Positions 51,475 to 60,461 of a DNA stretch of 64,000 nucleotides are shown here, in pieces (the first letter of the stretch is position 1; each line of letters starts with the position of its first letter). The stretch spans positions 124,001-188,000 of the forward strand of contig NZ_JIAW01000012.1 in NCBI RefSeq assembly GCF_000620625.1. The letters run 5' to 3'. The position numbers and the translations under genes are program-made. Origin of the DNA: Mycobacterium sp. URHB0044. GTDB taxonomy: Bacteria; Actinomycetota; Actinomycetes; Mycobacteriales; Mycobacteriaceae. The notes beneath the pieces were generated by a model. That model made no database searches. It saw only the letters and a list, made by a program, of their open reading frames with translations, and had not been told where the DNA came from.

Positions 51475-51503
51475 GGTTGGGTCAACCCCGGGTTCGGTGC
51501 GCC

Positions 51504-52994
51504 CTATTCCGCTCCGACGGGAAGCTCCGTTGGGGTCAACGCCTCGGGTGCGGGTGCCACCAGCGGAAGCAGGACGATGAACTTGGTGTGCCCGGGCTCG
51601 GACTCGACCCGCAGATCGCCGTGGTGCTTCTCCACGATGATGCGACGGGCCAGGTCCAGGCCAAGACCGGTGCCCTCGCCGAACGGCTTCGTGGTGAAGA
51701 ACGGGTTGAAGATGCTGCCGACGACGTCATCGGGGATGCCGGGACCGTCGTCGCAGATCTCGACGCGGATCATGTCTTCGTTTTCTCGCATCGTGCGCAA
51801 GGTGAGCGTGCCGCGGCCGTTCATCGCCTGAATCGCATTGTCGATGATGTTGGTCCAGACCTGATTGAGATCGCCTGGGTAGCAGAGCAATTCAGGCAGC
51901 GACTTGTCCATCTCCTTGATGAGTTTGACCGCGCCGTCCTTGCCGAACTTCTCGCCGAACATCATCACCGTGCTGCGCAGCAATTCGTGGACGTCGGCGC
52001 TCTGATACTCCGCGCGGTCCATCTGTGAGTACTGCTTCGCTCCGGCGAGCAGGGCCGAGATTCGCTTGCTGGCCTCCGCGATCTGGTTCATCAAAAGTTC
52101 GGTCTCGATGGTGTACCTCAGCCAGCCGAGAGCGCCCTGCAACGAGGCGGTGGCGTCGACTTCATCGACCGATGCCGACACTCTTTCCAGCCAGTCGATG
52201 TCCAGGCCGGCGTCGACGAACGTCGGTGCGTAGTCCCACGCATAGTTGATGCCGTGGTCTTCGAGCCATTCGCCGATCTTCTCCTCGCGGTCGGAGGCTT
52301 CCAGCGCGGTCAACTCGACGTTCTTGGACTTGGCGACCTGCTCGGCGACTTCGTCTTGGATGTTCACCATGACGCGTAGGGCCTCGGGAGTGAACTTGCC
52401 GTCGGCGAGCATCGCCAGTTTGTGGCGCATCCCGACCGTCTTCTCGCGGAGATCCGAAACCGCGCGAGCGGTGGCGGCGGCCGGGTTGTTCAATTGGTGC
52501 GTCAGACCGGCCGACAACTGGCCGAGCGCAAGCAGCTTCTCGCGCTGGCCGATGATGTCCCGTGCTCGCCGGCTGCCGACCATGTGTCCCTCGAGCAGAT
52601 GCACCGCCATCGGGAACTCGGCCTTCATGAAGCGGGCGAACGCCTCGGCGTCCAGCACGAAGAACCGGGACGGCTTGGTCACGCGCACCGATGCCGAGTA
52701 GACGCTCTCCGCGCCCGGTATGTACGCGGACCATGCGCCGCAGTACACGCCGCGCTGCGACGTGCGCCCGGTTTCGATGTCGACGCCGCCCGACCGTTGG
52801 GACATCACCAGTTCGCCCTCGATGAGGACGTAGAAGCAGGTGGCAGGCTCGCCTTCGATGACGACGGGGCCCGGCTCGAAGGTCTGGATATGCCCGTTTT
52901 CGCAGAGAACCGCCAGCTGCTCGTCGGTCAGCGCCTCGAACAGGAACAGGGTTCGCAGTTCACTCGGCAGACATCTGTCTTTGGGCTCATCCAT
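51504..52994 (-). CDS. Histidine kinase with N-terminal cNMP-like sensor domain
   Basis: 496 residues from ATG 52994 (MDEPKDRCL); the frame is open upstream. N-terminal cyclic nucleotide-binding fold about 15-140 (VVIEGEPATCFYVLIEGEL); the usual Arg of the phosphate cassette is not evident, so cAMP binding is doubtful. The helix and phosphoacceptor H166 (LGQLSAGLTHQLNNPAAA) are followed by a long helical region and a HATPase domain (NIIDNAIQAM ... DDGPGIPDDV ... GTGLGLDLARRII). No membrane helix. It precedes a receiver-reductase fusion in the same direction, the probable partner. Confidence 0.85.
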   Translation of the reverse strand: MDEPKDRCLPSELRTLFLFEALTDEQLAVLCENGHIQTFEPGPVVIEGEPATCFYVLIEGELVMSQRSGGVDIETGRTSQRGVYCGAWSAYIPGAESVYSASVRVTKPSRFFVLDAEAFARFMKAEFPMAVHLLEGHMVGSRRARDIIGQREKLLALGQLSAGLTHQLNNPAAATARAVSDLREKTVGMRHKLAMLADGKFTPEALRVMVNIQDEVAEQVAKSKNVELTALEASDREEKIGEWLEDHGINYAWDYAPTFVDAGLDIDWLERVSASVDEVDATASLQGALGWLRYTIETELLMNQIAEASKRISALLAGAKQYSQMDRAEYQSADVHELLRSTVMMFGEKFGKDGAVKLIKEMDKSLPELLCYPGDLNQVWTNIIDNAIQAMNGRGTLTLRTMRENEDMIRVEICDDGPGIPDDVVGSIFNPFFTTKPFGEGTGLGLDLARRIIVEKHHGDLRVESEPGHTKFIVLLPLVAPAPEALTPTELPVGAE

Positions 52995-53008
52995 CACTAA
53001 GCTTCTCT

Positions 53009-54673
53009 CTACGACTCCGCCAGGTAGCGGTGTACCAACATCACTGCCATCGACCCTTCGCCGACGGCAGCTGCCACTCGTTTGGCGGATTCGGCACGCA
53101 CGTCCCCTGCAACAAACACACCCGGCACACTTGTTTCCAAGTGGTGTGGCGGGCGGTCCAGAGTCCAGCCACACACGTCACGCAGATCCGGTCCGGACAG
53201 GATGAAGCCGTGGTCGTCGCGCGCGACCACGCCGTCGAGCCAGTCGGTGCGCGGTTCGGCGCCGATGAAGATGAACATGCGGCCGCAGTTGAACTCTTCA
53301 CGCTGGCCGGTCTGCCTGTTCTCCAGGCAGACGCCCTCCAGGCGGCCGTTGCCCTTGACGGCGTGCACCACCGTGTTCGGCATTTCCTTGATCTTGTCGT
53401 TGGCCCGGATCTGTTGGATCAGGTAGTGCGACATCGAGTCCTCGAGCGTGCGGCGGCTGACGATGGTCACCGACTTGGCCGATCGGGACAGGTACATCGC
53501 GGCCTGACCGGCCGAGTTGGCCCCTCCGATGACGTACACCTCGTCGTCGTCGCAGTCCGACGCCACCGAGGTGGTCGCGCCGTAGTAGACGCCGGCCCCG
53601 GTCAACCCGGCACAGCCTTCGGCGGTGAGTTCGCGGTACTCGACGCCCATCGCGAGGATTACCGCGCGTGCCCCGATGGCCCGACCGTCCGACAGATGCA
53701 CCGTCCTGGCCGCTCCGTCGATGTCGATGCCCGTCACTTCTGCGGCGGTGATGAGCTCGGCCTCGAACTTCTCGGCCTGCCGACGGGCACGCTCGGCCAG
53801 CTGCGAACCCGACAGACCGTCGGGGAAGCCCAGGTAGTTCTCGATGCGGGAACTCTGTCCGGCCTGTCCGCCGGTGGCGGTGCGTTCGATGAGCACCGTC
53901 TTGAGGCCCTCGGACGCGCCGTACACAGCCGCGGCCAGCCCGGCCGGGCCGCCGCCGATGACCACCAGCTCGTAGAAGTCGTCGGCAGGCGTGGTGGTCA
54001 GCCCGAGGGTTGCCGCCAGCTCGGCGTCGGTGGGAGCGACGAGTGTCTCGCCCTGTTCGGTGATCACCACCGGCAGCGTCATCTCGTCCAGCCCGGCGGC
54101 CTCGAGCAGCTGCTTGCCCTTTGGTTCGTCGGCGCGGAACCACGTGTAGAAGAGCCTGTTGCGGGCCAGGAACTCGCGCACCTCCGAGGATCTGGCGTTC
54201 CACGGATGGCCGATGATCTTGGTGTGCGGGATGACCCGGTCACCCGCTGAGCGCCACGCGTCGAGCAGGGCGTCGATGACCGGATAGAGCTTCTCCTCCG
54301 GCGGATCCCACGGCTTGAGGAGGTAGTGGTCGAGGTCGACGACGTTGATGGCGTCGATTGCGGCGTGGGTGTCGGCGTAGGCCGTCAGCAGCACTCGGCG
54401 AGCCAACGGGTAGAGGTCCATCGCCTCTTCGAGGAACTCGATGCCGCTCATTTGCGGCATCCGGTAGTCGGCGACGAAGACTGCGACGGTGTCGCCGCGT
54501 AGCTTGAGTTCGGCGAGCGTTTCCAGGGCGTCCGGGCCGGACTCGGCGCGGACGATGCGGTAGTGCTCGCCGTAGTGTCGACGGAGGTCACGTGCGACGG
54601 CGCGGGAGACGGCGGGATCGTCGTCGACCGTGAGAATCACGGGTTTGCGGGGCTGGGGAGCGGGTCCAGTCAT
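53009..54673 (-). CDS. Response regulator receiver fused to thioredoxin-reductase-like flavoprotein
   Basis: 554 residues. Receiver about 10-130 with D69 (VADYRMPQMSG) and K120 (YLLKPWDPP). A short thioredoxin-fold linker without CxxC follows (HPWNARSSEVREFLARNRLFY). Then a TrxR-like core: FAD site VVIGGGPAGLAAAVYGASEG, GFPDGLSG, NADPH site VIGGANSAGQAAMYL and PGVFVAGDVRAESAKRVAAAVGEG. The redox CxxC of TrxR is replaced (GVYYGATTS), so it cannot be an ordinary thioredoxin reductase. Expected to be phosphorylated by the adjacent kinase, coupling signal to flavin chemistry. Confidence 0.88.
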   Translation of the reverse strand: MTGPAPQPRKPVILTVDDDPAVSRAVARDLRRHYGEHYRIVRAESGPDALETLAELKLRGDTVAVFVADYRMPQMSGIEFLEEAMDLYPLARRVLLTAYADTHAAIDAINVVDLDHYLLKPWDPPEEKLYPVIDALLDAWRSAGDRVIPHTKIIGHPWNARSSEVREFLARNRLFYTWFRADEPKGKQLLEAAGLDEMTLPVVITEQGETLVAPTDAELAATLGLTTTPADDFYELVVIGGGPAGLAAAVYGASEGLKTVLIERTATGGQAGQSSRIENYLGFPDGLSGSQLAERARRQAEKFEAELITAAEVTGIDIDGAARTVHLSDGRAIGARAVILAMGVEYRELTAEGCAGLTGAGVYYGATTSVASDCDDDEVYVIGGANSAGQAAMYLSRSAKSVTIVSRRTLEDSMSHYLIQQIRANDKIKEMPNTVVHAVKGNGRLEGVCLENRQTGQREEFNCGRMFIFIGAEPRTDWLDGVVARDDHGFILSGPDLRDVCGWTLDRPPHHLETSVPGVFVAGDVRAESAKRVAAAVGEGSMAVMLVHRYLAES

Positions 54674-54957
54674 CGCTTGTAAGTATGCGCTGGTTGTCCA
54701 GCGGATATCCGCCCAGTGGTCGCGCTCTGAGCGAACGCTGGAGGCGGTGTCTCAGCGATTTTGGGGAGCGCGGATCAGCGAGTAGTATTGACCAACGGTG
54801 CGGCTTCCGTGCCGGCTACTTGCGTGCCCTGTCCTGGAGATACTGGAATTTTCCTAATCCGGCTCACGTTTTAAGTCGGATCGAAGGCTGCGCCGGTACG
54901 GGCGTGGTCGATACGAAACGTCGATACGAAACGAAAAGCTAAGGATCGCCAGACAGT

Positions 54958-55179
54958 ATGGCCAAGAAAGACGGTGCGATCGAGGTCGAGGGTCGCGTGG
55001 TCGAGCCCCTGCCCAATGCGATGTTCCGCATTGAGCTGGAGAACGGTCACAAGGTTCTCGCCCACATCAGCGGCAAGATGCGGCAGCACTACATCCGCAT
55101 TCTGCCCGAGGACCGGGTCGTCGTGGAGCTCTCTCCATATGACCTGTCCCGGGGCCGCATCGTGTACCGGTACAAGTAA
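54958..55179 (+). CDS. infA: Translation initiation factor IF-1
   Basis: 73 residues, S1/OB fold ([40 protein letters not shown] in pieces). It occupies the 30S A site during initiation. It opens the alpha-operon block. The 284-base gap upstream, after the receiver-reductase gene start, must hold the promoter; a TTGACC at 54788-54793 is there but I find no convincing -10. Confidence 0.97.
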
Positions 55180-55264
55180 CCCGCGTCCGAACACACACCA
55201 CCTACGAGACCGGAGACGAGCGTTCGCGCGAGTCCCCGACAAGACCTAGAAGGATCGAACTGCC

Positions 55265-55378
55265 GTGAAGGTGAACCCGAGCGTAAAGCCGATCTGCGAC
55301 AAGTGCAGGGTGATCCGCCGGCATGGGCGGGTCATGGTGATCTGCTCTGATCCGCGTCACAAGCAGCGTCAGGGCTGA
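55265..55378 (+). CDS. rpmJ: 50S ribosomal protein L36, zinc-binding
   Basis: 37 residues from GTG 55265 (GTGAAGGTGAAC), too short to be seen by length filters. Sequence [20 protein letters not shown], with C-x2-C-x12-C-x4-H zinc motif. It ends at TGA 55376-55378. AGAAGGATCG lies before the start. Between infA and rpsM, the usual place. Confidence 0.95.
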
Positions 55379-55554
55379 GTCCTGGCCCAGCGCCAGACGC
55401 ACGTCACAACTGAATGATGACCTCCCAGTACCACTGAGCAGATTGGCTGCTCATCACGCCCGGCACGGAGGCCGGGCCCCAGCGCAGTCCTAAAGGACCA
55501 GCAGGGAACGGACTGGGAACAGACCTCCGCATAGAAGAAGGAACACTCTGCCTA

Positions 55555-55929
55555 ATGGCACGTCTAATGGGCGTTGACCTCCCGCGCGACAAGCGCATGG
55601 AGATCGCGCTGACCTACATCTACGGCATCGGCCGTACCCGCTCCCAGGAAATTCTGGCGGCGACCAGCATCGACCGCGACCTGCGCACCAAGGACCTCAC
55701 CGACGACCAGGTGGCGCAGCTCCGCGAATTCATCGAGGGCAACCTCAAGGTGGAGGGTGATCTGCGCCGCGAGGTGCAGGCCGACATCCGACGCAAGATC
55801 GAGATCGGCTGCTACCAGGGTCTGCGGCATCGCCGTGGCCTTCCCGTGCGTGGCCAGCGGACGAAGACCAACGCGCGCACCCGCAAGGGCCCGAAGCGCA
55901 CCATCGCCGGCAAGAAGAAGGCCAGGTAA
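55555..55929 (+). CDS. rpsM: 30S ribosomal protein S13
   Basis: 124 residues (MARLMGVDLPRDKRMEIALTY), head protein contacting P-site tRNA and S19. C-terminal TRKGPKRTIAGKKKAR tail is basic. Preceded by GAAGGA. The gap of 176 bases before it is the largest inside this operon and has no obvious promoter or hairpin. Confidence 0.97.
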   Translation: MARLMGVDLPRDKRMEIALTYIYGIGRTRSQEILAATSIDRDLRTKDLTDDQVAQLREFIEGNLKVEGDLRREVQADIRRKIEIGCYQGLRHRRGLPVRGQRTKTNARTRKGPKRTIAGKKKAR

Positions 55930-55935
55930 CCCCGG

Positions 55936-56352
55936 ATGGCACAAGCGAAGAAGGGCGGCACCGCCGCCAAGAAGGGTCAGAAGACCCGCCGCAGGGAAAA
56001 GAAGAACGTCCCGCACGGCGCCGCGCACATCAAGAGCACGTTCAACAACACGATCGTCTCGATCACCGATCCGCAGGGCAACGTCATCGCCTGGGCATCC
56101 TCGGGCCACGTCGGCTTCAAGGGTTCGCGCAAGTCGACGCCGTTCGCCGCGCAGCTGGCCGCCGAGAACGCAGCCCGCAAGGCGCAGGAGCACGGTGTCA
56201 AGAAGGTCGACGTGTTCGTGAAGGGCCCGGGTTCGGGCCGCGAGACCGCCATCCGGTCACTCCAAGCCGCCGGCCTCGAGGTTGGCGCAATTTCCGATGT
56301 CACCCCGCAGCCGCACAACGGCTGCCGTCCGCCCAAGCGGCGCCGGGTCTAG
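55936..56352 (+). CDS. rpsK: 30S ribosomal protein S11
   Basis: 138 residues. S11 forms the platform by the mRNA exit. The core NVPHGAAHIKSTFNNTIVSIT and the C-terminal VTPQPHNGCRPPKRRRV are diagnostic. Six bases after rpsM. Confidence 0.97.
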   Translation: MAQAKKGGTAAKKGQKTRRREKKNVPHGAAHIKSTFNNTIVSITDPQGNVIAWASSGHVGFKGSRKSTPFAAQLAAENAARKAQEHGVKKVDVFVKGPGSGRETAIRSLQAAGLEVGAISDVTPQPHNGCRPPKRRRV

Positions 56353-56369
56353 AAGGGATCTAGAGACTC

Positions 56370-56975
56370 ATGGCTCGTTACACCGGACCAGTCACCCGCA
56401 AGTCGCGCCGCCTCGGCGTCGACCTCGTTGGTGGAGATCAGTCCTTCGAGAAGCGCCCCTACCCGCCCGGCCAGCACGGCCGCGCGCGGATCAAGGAGAG
56501 CGAGTACCGCACGCAGCTGCAGGAGAAGCAGAAGGCCCGCTTCACCTACGGCGTGATGGAGAAGCAGTTCCGTCGCTACTACGAAGAGGCCAACCGCCAC
56601 GCGGGCAAGACCGGCGAGAACCTGCTGCAGATCCTGGAGAGCCGGCTGGACAACGTCGTGTACCGCGCCGGGCTCGCCCGCACGCGTCGCATGGCCCGCC
56701 AGCTGGTCAGCCACGGCCACTTCACCGTCAATGGCGTCAAGGTCGACATCCCGAGCTACCGGGTGTCGCAGTACGACATCATCGACATCCGCGAGAAGTC
56801 GCTGAACACGCTGCCCTTCGAACTGGCACGGCAGACCGCGGGCGATCGCCCGATCCCGGGCTGGCTGCAAGTCGTCGGCGAGCGCCAGCGCATCCTCATC
56901 CACCAGCTGCCGGAGCGCGCACAGATCCAGGTGCCGCTCGCCGAGCAGCTGATCGTCGAGTTCTACTCGAAGTAG
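56370..56975 (+). CDS. rpsD: 30S ribosomal protein S4
   Basis: 201 residues. S4 is a primary 16S rRNA binder and can repress its operon in E. coli. The N-terminal RYTGPVTRKSRRLGVDL and the S4 domain RLDNVVYRAGLARTRRMARQLVSHGHF (in pieces) are intact. A hairpin follows before rpoA. Confidence 0.97.
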   Translation: MARYTGPVTRKSRRLGVDLVGGDQSFEKRPYPPGQHGRARIKESEYRTQLQEKQKARFTYGVMEKQFRRYYEEANRHAGKTGENLLQILESRLDNVVYRAGLARTRRMARQLVSHGHFTVNGVKVDIPSYRVSQYDIIDIREKSLNTLPFELARQTAGDRPIPGWLQVVGERQRILIHQLPERAQIQVPLAEQLIVEFYSK

Positions 56976-56981
56976 CAGTAC

Positions 56982-57012
56982 CCCTGCCCCCGTACAGATT
57001 GCGGGGGCAGGG
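56982..57012. terminator. Hairpin between rpsD and rpoA
   Basis: CCCTGCCCCC (56982-56991) pairs with GGGGGCAGGG (57003-57012) around an 11-base loop. It lies in the 86-base gap within the operon, so it is more likely a partial terminator, attenuator or mRNA-processing element than a full stop. A pure terminator would require a separate rpoA promoter, which I do not see. Confidence 0.55.
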
Positions 57013-57061
57013 TCACCAAACCGGCATCAAATAGCGGGTGCCGAGAAGGAGATGGAAAAAA

Positions 57062-58114
57062 ATGCTGATCTCTCAGCGACCCACACTGGCCGAGGAAAAC
57101 CTCGCCGACAACCGTTCCAAGTTCGTCATCGAGCCCTTGGAGCCGGGATTCGGTTACACCCTGGCCAACTCGCTTCGGCGCACGCTGCTGTCGTCCATTC
57201 CGGGCGCGGCGGTCACCAGCATCCGCATCGACGGCGTGCTGCACGAGTTCACGACCGTCCCCGGGGTGAAGGAAGACGTCACCGACATCATCCTGAACCT
57301 CAAGGGCCTGGTCGTGTCATCCGAGGAGGACGAGCCCGTCACCATGTACCTGCGCAAGCAGGGCCCGGGTGCGGTCACCGCGGGTGACATCGTGCCGCCT
57401 GCCGGCGTCACCGTGCACAACCCCGACATGCACATCGCCACCCTGAACGACAAGGGCAAGCTCGAGGTCGAGCTGGTCGTCGAGCGTGGCCGTGGTTACG
57501 TTCCCGCCGTGCAGAACAAGGCGTCGGGCGCCGAGATCGGCCGCATCCCAGTCGATTCCATCTACTCGCCGGTCCTCAAGGTCACCTACAAGGTGGAGGC
57601 AACCCGCGTCGAGCAGCGCACCGACTTCGACAAGCTGATCCTCGACGTCGAGACCAAGAACTCGATCACCCCGCGTGATGCGCTGGCCTCGGCTGGCAAG
57701 ACGCTGGTCGAATTGTTCGGTCTGGCACGGGAACTCAACGTCGAGGCCGAGGGCATCGAGATCGGGCCGTCGCCGGCGGAGGCCGATCACATCGCCAGCT
57801 TCGCGCTGCCGATCGATGACCTGGAGCTCACCGTCCGGTCGTACAACTGCCTCAAGCGCGAGGGTGTCCACACGGTCGGCGAGCTGGTCTCGCGCACGGA
57901 GTCCGATCTGCTGGACATCCGCAACTTCGGCCAGAAGTCCATCGACGAGGTGAAGATCAAGCTGCACCAGCTGGGTCTCTCGCTGAAGGACAGCCCGGCC
58001 ACGTTCGACCCGTCCGAGGTTGCCGGCTATGACGTCGCCACCGGTACTTGGAACAGCGACGCCAGCTACGACCTGGACACCGACCAGGACTTCACCGAAA
58101 CCGAAGAGCTCTAA
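57062..58114 (+). CDS. rpoA: RNA polymerase alpha subunit
   Basis: 350 residues from ATG 57062 (MLISQRPTLAEENL), preceded by AAGGAG; in-frame codons upstream are excluded by family length (347 in M. tuberculosis). N-terminal domain for assembly (EPGFGYTLANSLRRTLLSS) and a C-terminal HhH domain contacting UP elements (LTVRSYNCLKREGVHTVGELV). An acidic tail ends TETEEL. Confidence 0.97.
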   Translation: MLISQRPTLAEENLADNRSKFVIEPLEPGFGYTLANSLRRTLLSSIPGAAVTSIRIDGVLHEFTTVPGVKEDVTDIILNLKGLVVSSEEDEPVTMYLRKQGPGAVTAGDIVPPAGVTVHNPDMHIATLNDKGKLEVELVVERGRGYVPAVQNKASGAEIGRIPVDSIYSPVLKVTYKVEATRVEQRTDFDKLILDVETKNSITPRDALASAGKTLVELFGLARELNVEAEGIEIGPSPAEADHIASFALPIDDLELTVRSYNCLKREGVHTVGELVSRTESDLLDIRNFGQKSIDEVKIKLHQLGLSLKDSPATFDPSEVAGYDVATGTWNSDASYDLDTDQDFTETEEL

Positions 58115-58174
58115 CAAAACCCCGTCCCGGTCCTACCTGATACGGGGACCGGCCCCACTGAGGAGATAGTCGCA

Positions 58175-58768
58175 ATGCCCAAGCCCACGAAGGGTGCCCG
58201 TCTCGGCGGGTCGTCCTCGCACCAGAAGGCGCTCCTGGCCAACCTGGCCACGTCGCTGTTCGAGCACGGCCGCATCAAGACGACCGAGCCCAAGGCGCGG
58301 GCGTTGCGCCCCTACGCGGAGAAGCTCATCACCCACGCCAAGAAGGGCACGCTGCACAACCGGCGTGAGGTGATGAAGAAGATCCGCGACAAGGACGTGG
58401 TGCACACGCTGTTCGCCGAGATCGGGCCGTTCTTCGCCGATCGCGCCGGCGGCTACACCCGCATCATCAAGGTGGAGCCGCGCAAGGGCGACAACGCCCC
58501 GATGGCCGTCATCGAACTGGTTCGGGAGAAGACCGTCACCTCGGAGGCCGATCGCGCCCGCCGGGTTTCGGCTTCCCAGTCCGCTCCCGTTGCGGCGGCA
58601 ACAGCCCCGCAGGCCGCAGTCGAGCCCGAGGCCGCTGTCGGCCCCGAGACCGATGAGGTCGTGGAGGACGCCAAGGTCGAGGACGAGGCCGTTGCCGACG
58701 CCGAGACCGCCGAAGCCGAAGACGCCGTCGAGGACGCCAAGGACGAGGCTGACGACGCCAAGTCCTGA
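58175..58768 (+). CDS. rplQ: 50S ribosomal protein L17 with acidic tail
   Basis: 197 residues, against about 127 in E. coli. The core ends near residue 120 (NAPMAVIELVREK); the rest is an acidic Ala/Glu/Asp tail with repeats of AVEDAK-like units, common in mycobacterial L17. Preceded by GAGGAG. Confidence 0.96.
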   Translation: MPKPTKGARLGGSSSHQKALLANLATSLFEHGRIKTTEPKARALRPYAEKLITHAKKGTLHNRREVMKKIRDKDVVHTLFAEIGPFFADRAGGYTRIIKVEPRKGDNAPMAVIELVREKTVTSEADRARRVSASQSAPVAAATAPQAAVEPEAAVGPETDEVVEDAKVEDEAVADAETAEAEDAVEDAKDEADDAKS

Positions 58769-58775
58769 CGACACC

Positions 58776-59678
58776 GTGAACGTGCCCGCCATCGAGTCAG
58801 ATGGCGGGCACGTGTCGTTATCCCCGGCTACCGTTCGGCTTCGACTCGACATCGCCTACGACGGAACCGGTTTCGCAGGTTGGGCCACCCAGGCCGGGCA
58901 ACGGACCGTTGCCGGTGTCCTGGACGACGCGCTGTCCACGATGTTGCGCACCCCGGTCGTGCTGCGCGCAGCCGGCCGGACCGACACCGGCGTGCACGCC
59001 ACGGGCCAGGTGGCGCACTGCGACGTGCCCGCCGACGCGCTCGTGCACGTGCAGCCACGCACCCCACGCCACGGGGAACCGGAGTTCCTCCCACTGGTAC
59101 GTCGGCTCGCGCGGTTCTTGCCGGAGGAGATCCGGGTGTTCGACGTCGTCCGTGCGCCAACGGGTTTCGACGCCAGGTTCTCGGCGTTGCGGCGGCACTA
59201 CGAGTACCGGCTGTCGACGGCCCCGTACGGGGTGGAACCGCAACGGGCCCGCTTCGTCACACCGTGGCCGCGCACGCTCGACGTCGATGCGATGGCCGTC
59301 GCATCGCGAAATCTCTTGGGGTTACGCGACTTCGCCGCCTTCTGCCGGCATCGTGAGGGTGCCACCACGATCCGCGACCTGCAGCGGCTGGACTGGACGC
59401 GCGACGGCTACCTGATCACCGCACACGTCACCGCCGACGCCTTCTGCTGGTCGATGGTCAGGTCGCTCATCGGGGCGCTGCTGGCGGTGGGGGAGGGCCG
59501 ACGCGAATCTGGTTGGTGTGCCCAGCTGTTGACGGCCACCCGGCGATCGAGCGACTTCACCGCCGCGCCCGCCCGCGGGCTGACGTTGGTCGGCGTCGAC
59601 TATCCAGCCGACGATCAGTTGGAGTCGCGGATCACGATCACCCGCGACCTTCGTTCGGCCGACGAGATCGGCCGGTAA
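58776..59678 (+). CDS. truA: tRNA pseudouridine(38-40) synthase TruA
   Basis: Up to 300 residues. It isomerises U38-40 in anticodon arms. The catalytic Asp is in AAGRTDTGVHATGQV, and FCRHREGATTIRDLQRL is typical. Three in-frame GTG codons compete for the start: 58776, 58782 and 58812. The first two lie within or before a 12-bp hairpin (58781-58812); 58812 would start right after it and give 288 residues. I list the longest. Confidence 0.9.
   Translation: MNVPAIESDGGHVSLSPATVRLRLDIAYDGTGFAGWATQAGQRTVAGVLDDALSTMLRTPVVLRAAGRTDTGVHATGQVAHCDVPADALVHVQPRTPRHGEPEFLPLVRRLARFLPEEIRVFDVVRAPTGFDARFSALRRHYEYRLSTAPYGVEPQRARFVTPWPRTLDVDAMAVASRNLLGLRDFAAFCRHREGATTIRDLQRLDWTRDGYLITAHVTADAFCWSMVRSLIGALLAVGEGRRESGWCAQLLTATRRSSDFTAAPARGLTLVGVDYPADDQLESRITITRDLRSADEIGR
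58781..58812. terminator. Hairpin at the rplQ-truA junction
   Basis: Perfect 12-bp inverted repeat (CGTGCCCGCCAT at 58781-58792 with 58801-58812), 8-base loop. It may terminate the alpha operon or, if truA begins upstream, be part of its coding region. No T tract follows. Confidence 0.65.
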
Positions 59679-60422
59679 CTAGGCCGGTGGCGGGGGCGGT
59701 GCGAGCCGGCCCGCAACGAAGTCGGCGGCCTCGTTGACCATGCCCGCGCTGAGGTAGGCCTTGGCCAGGTGATCGGACCAGTTGTTCTCCCACGTATTGG
59801 GGTCGGCCGGGTTGCACACCGGGTCTGCGCCATGGCACATCTCGATGGTTCTCTCGCGATAGACCGGATTGAAGGCCCCGATGGGCCCGGCCCACGCGCT
59901 GCCGTTGCCGAACAGTGCGACTCCGGCGATGTGCTGCTCCATCTCACCCGGCAGCGGGTTCTTGAAACCGAAGAACGAGAAGGGCAGAGCCAGAACCACG
60001 TCGGTGACGGCGGCGCCAAGCGAGTACCCGCCGAGCACGATGCGCGTATTGGGGCAGCTCGCTGCGGTGCTCTGAATGCGCTGGCTCATGTCGTTGGCGC
60101 CGATGTCGATCTCGCTGTCGGCGGGGTAGCGCACCGCGTAGAGATTGACGTTCTTGCCCGTCTTCTTCCGAAGGTCACTGACGAAGGCGTTCCCGATTTG
60201 GCCGGGGCCTGCCGGCTCGGTCCGGCCGCGGGCGAAGATCACCTCGACGTCGGGGCACGCCGCGGCCGACGCCGACGGGGCGCCACCAGGGGTGACCGCG
60301 GGTACGAGCAACAGACTGGCCGCGGTCATTACGGAGACTGCCACGCTGATGATGAACCTGTGAATACGCCGTGAGGTCACGAAGGCGATGCTAGCCGAAC
60401 TAATTGTCGCTTTCGTCGGCAT
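59679..60422 (-). CDS. Cutinase-like secreted serine hydrolase (paralogue 4)
   Basis: About 247 residues from ATG 60422 (start uncertain; GTG 60434 and GTG 60380 are alternatives). A signal/anchor helix (FIISVAVSVMTAASLLL) precedes a cutinase domain: CPDVEVIFARGRTEPAG, nucleophile GGYSLGAAVTDVV, CHGADPVCNP Asp, and NNWSDHLAKAY His. Mycobacterial cutinase family proteins (Cut3/Cut4 lie downstream of truA in M. tuberculosis) are esterases or phospholipases. The loop FGNGSAWAGPIGAFNPVYRERTIE differs from the other copies. Its stop abuts the truA stop. Confidence 0.82.
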   Translation of the reverse strand: MPTKATISSASIAFVTSRRIHRFIISVAVSVMTAASLLLVPAVTPGGAPSASAAACPDVEVIFARGRTEPAGPGQIGNAFVSDLRKKTGKNVNLYAVRYPADSEIDIGANDMSQRIQSTAASCPNTRIVLGGYSLGAAVTDVVLALPFSFFGFKNPLPGEMEQHIAGVALFGNGSAWAGPIGAFNPVYRERTIEMCHGADPVCNPADPNTWENNWSDHLAKAYLSAGMVNEAADFVAGRLAPPPPPA

Positions 60423-60461
60423 TGCGTGGTGCACCCGTTACGGGGAGCACGCGGACGCGGG

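Noticed and set aside
52021..52040. Fourth copy of the GAGCGAAGC repeat (CTTCGCTCC on plus strand)
   Set aside because: It lies in a well-conserved kinase segment (AGAKQYSQ) that explains the bases; only about nine bases match the motif.
54674..54957. TTGACC at 54788 as the infA promoter
   Set aside because: No -10 at a 16-19 base spacing; left as unassigned intergenic sequence.
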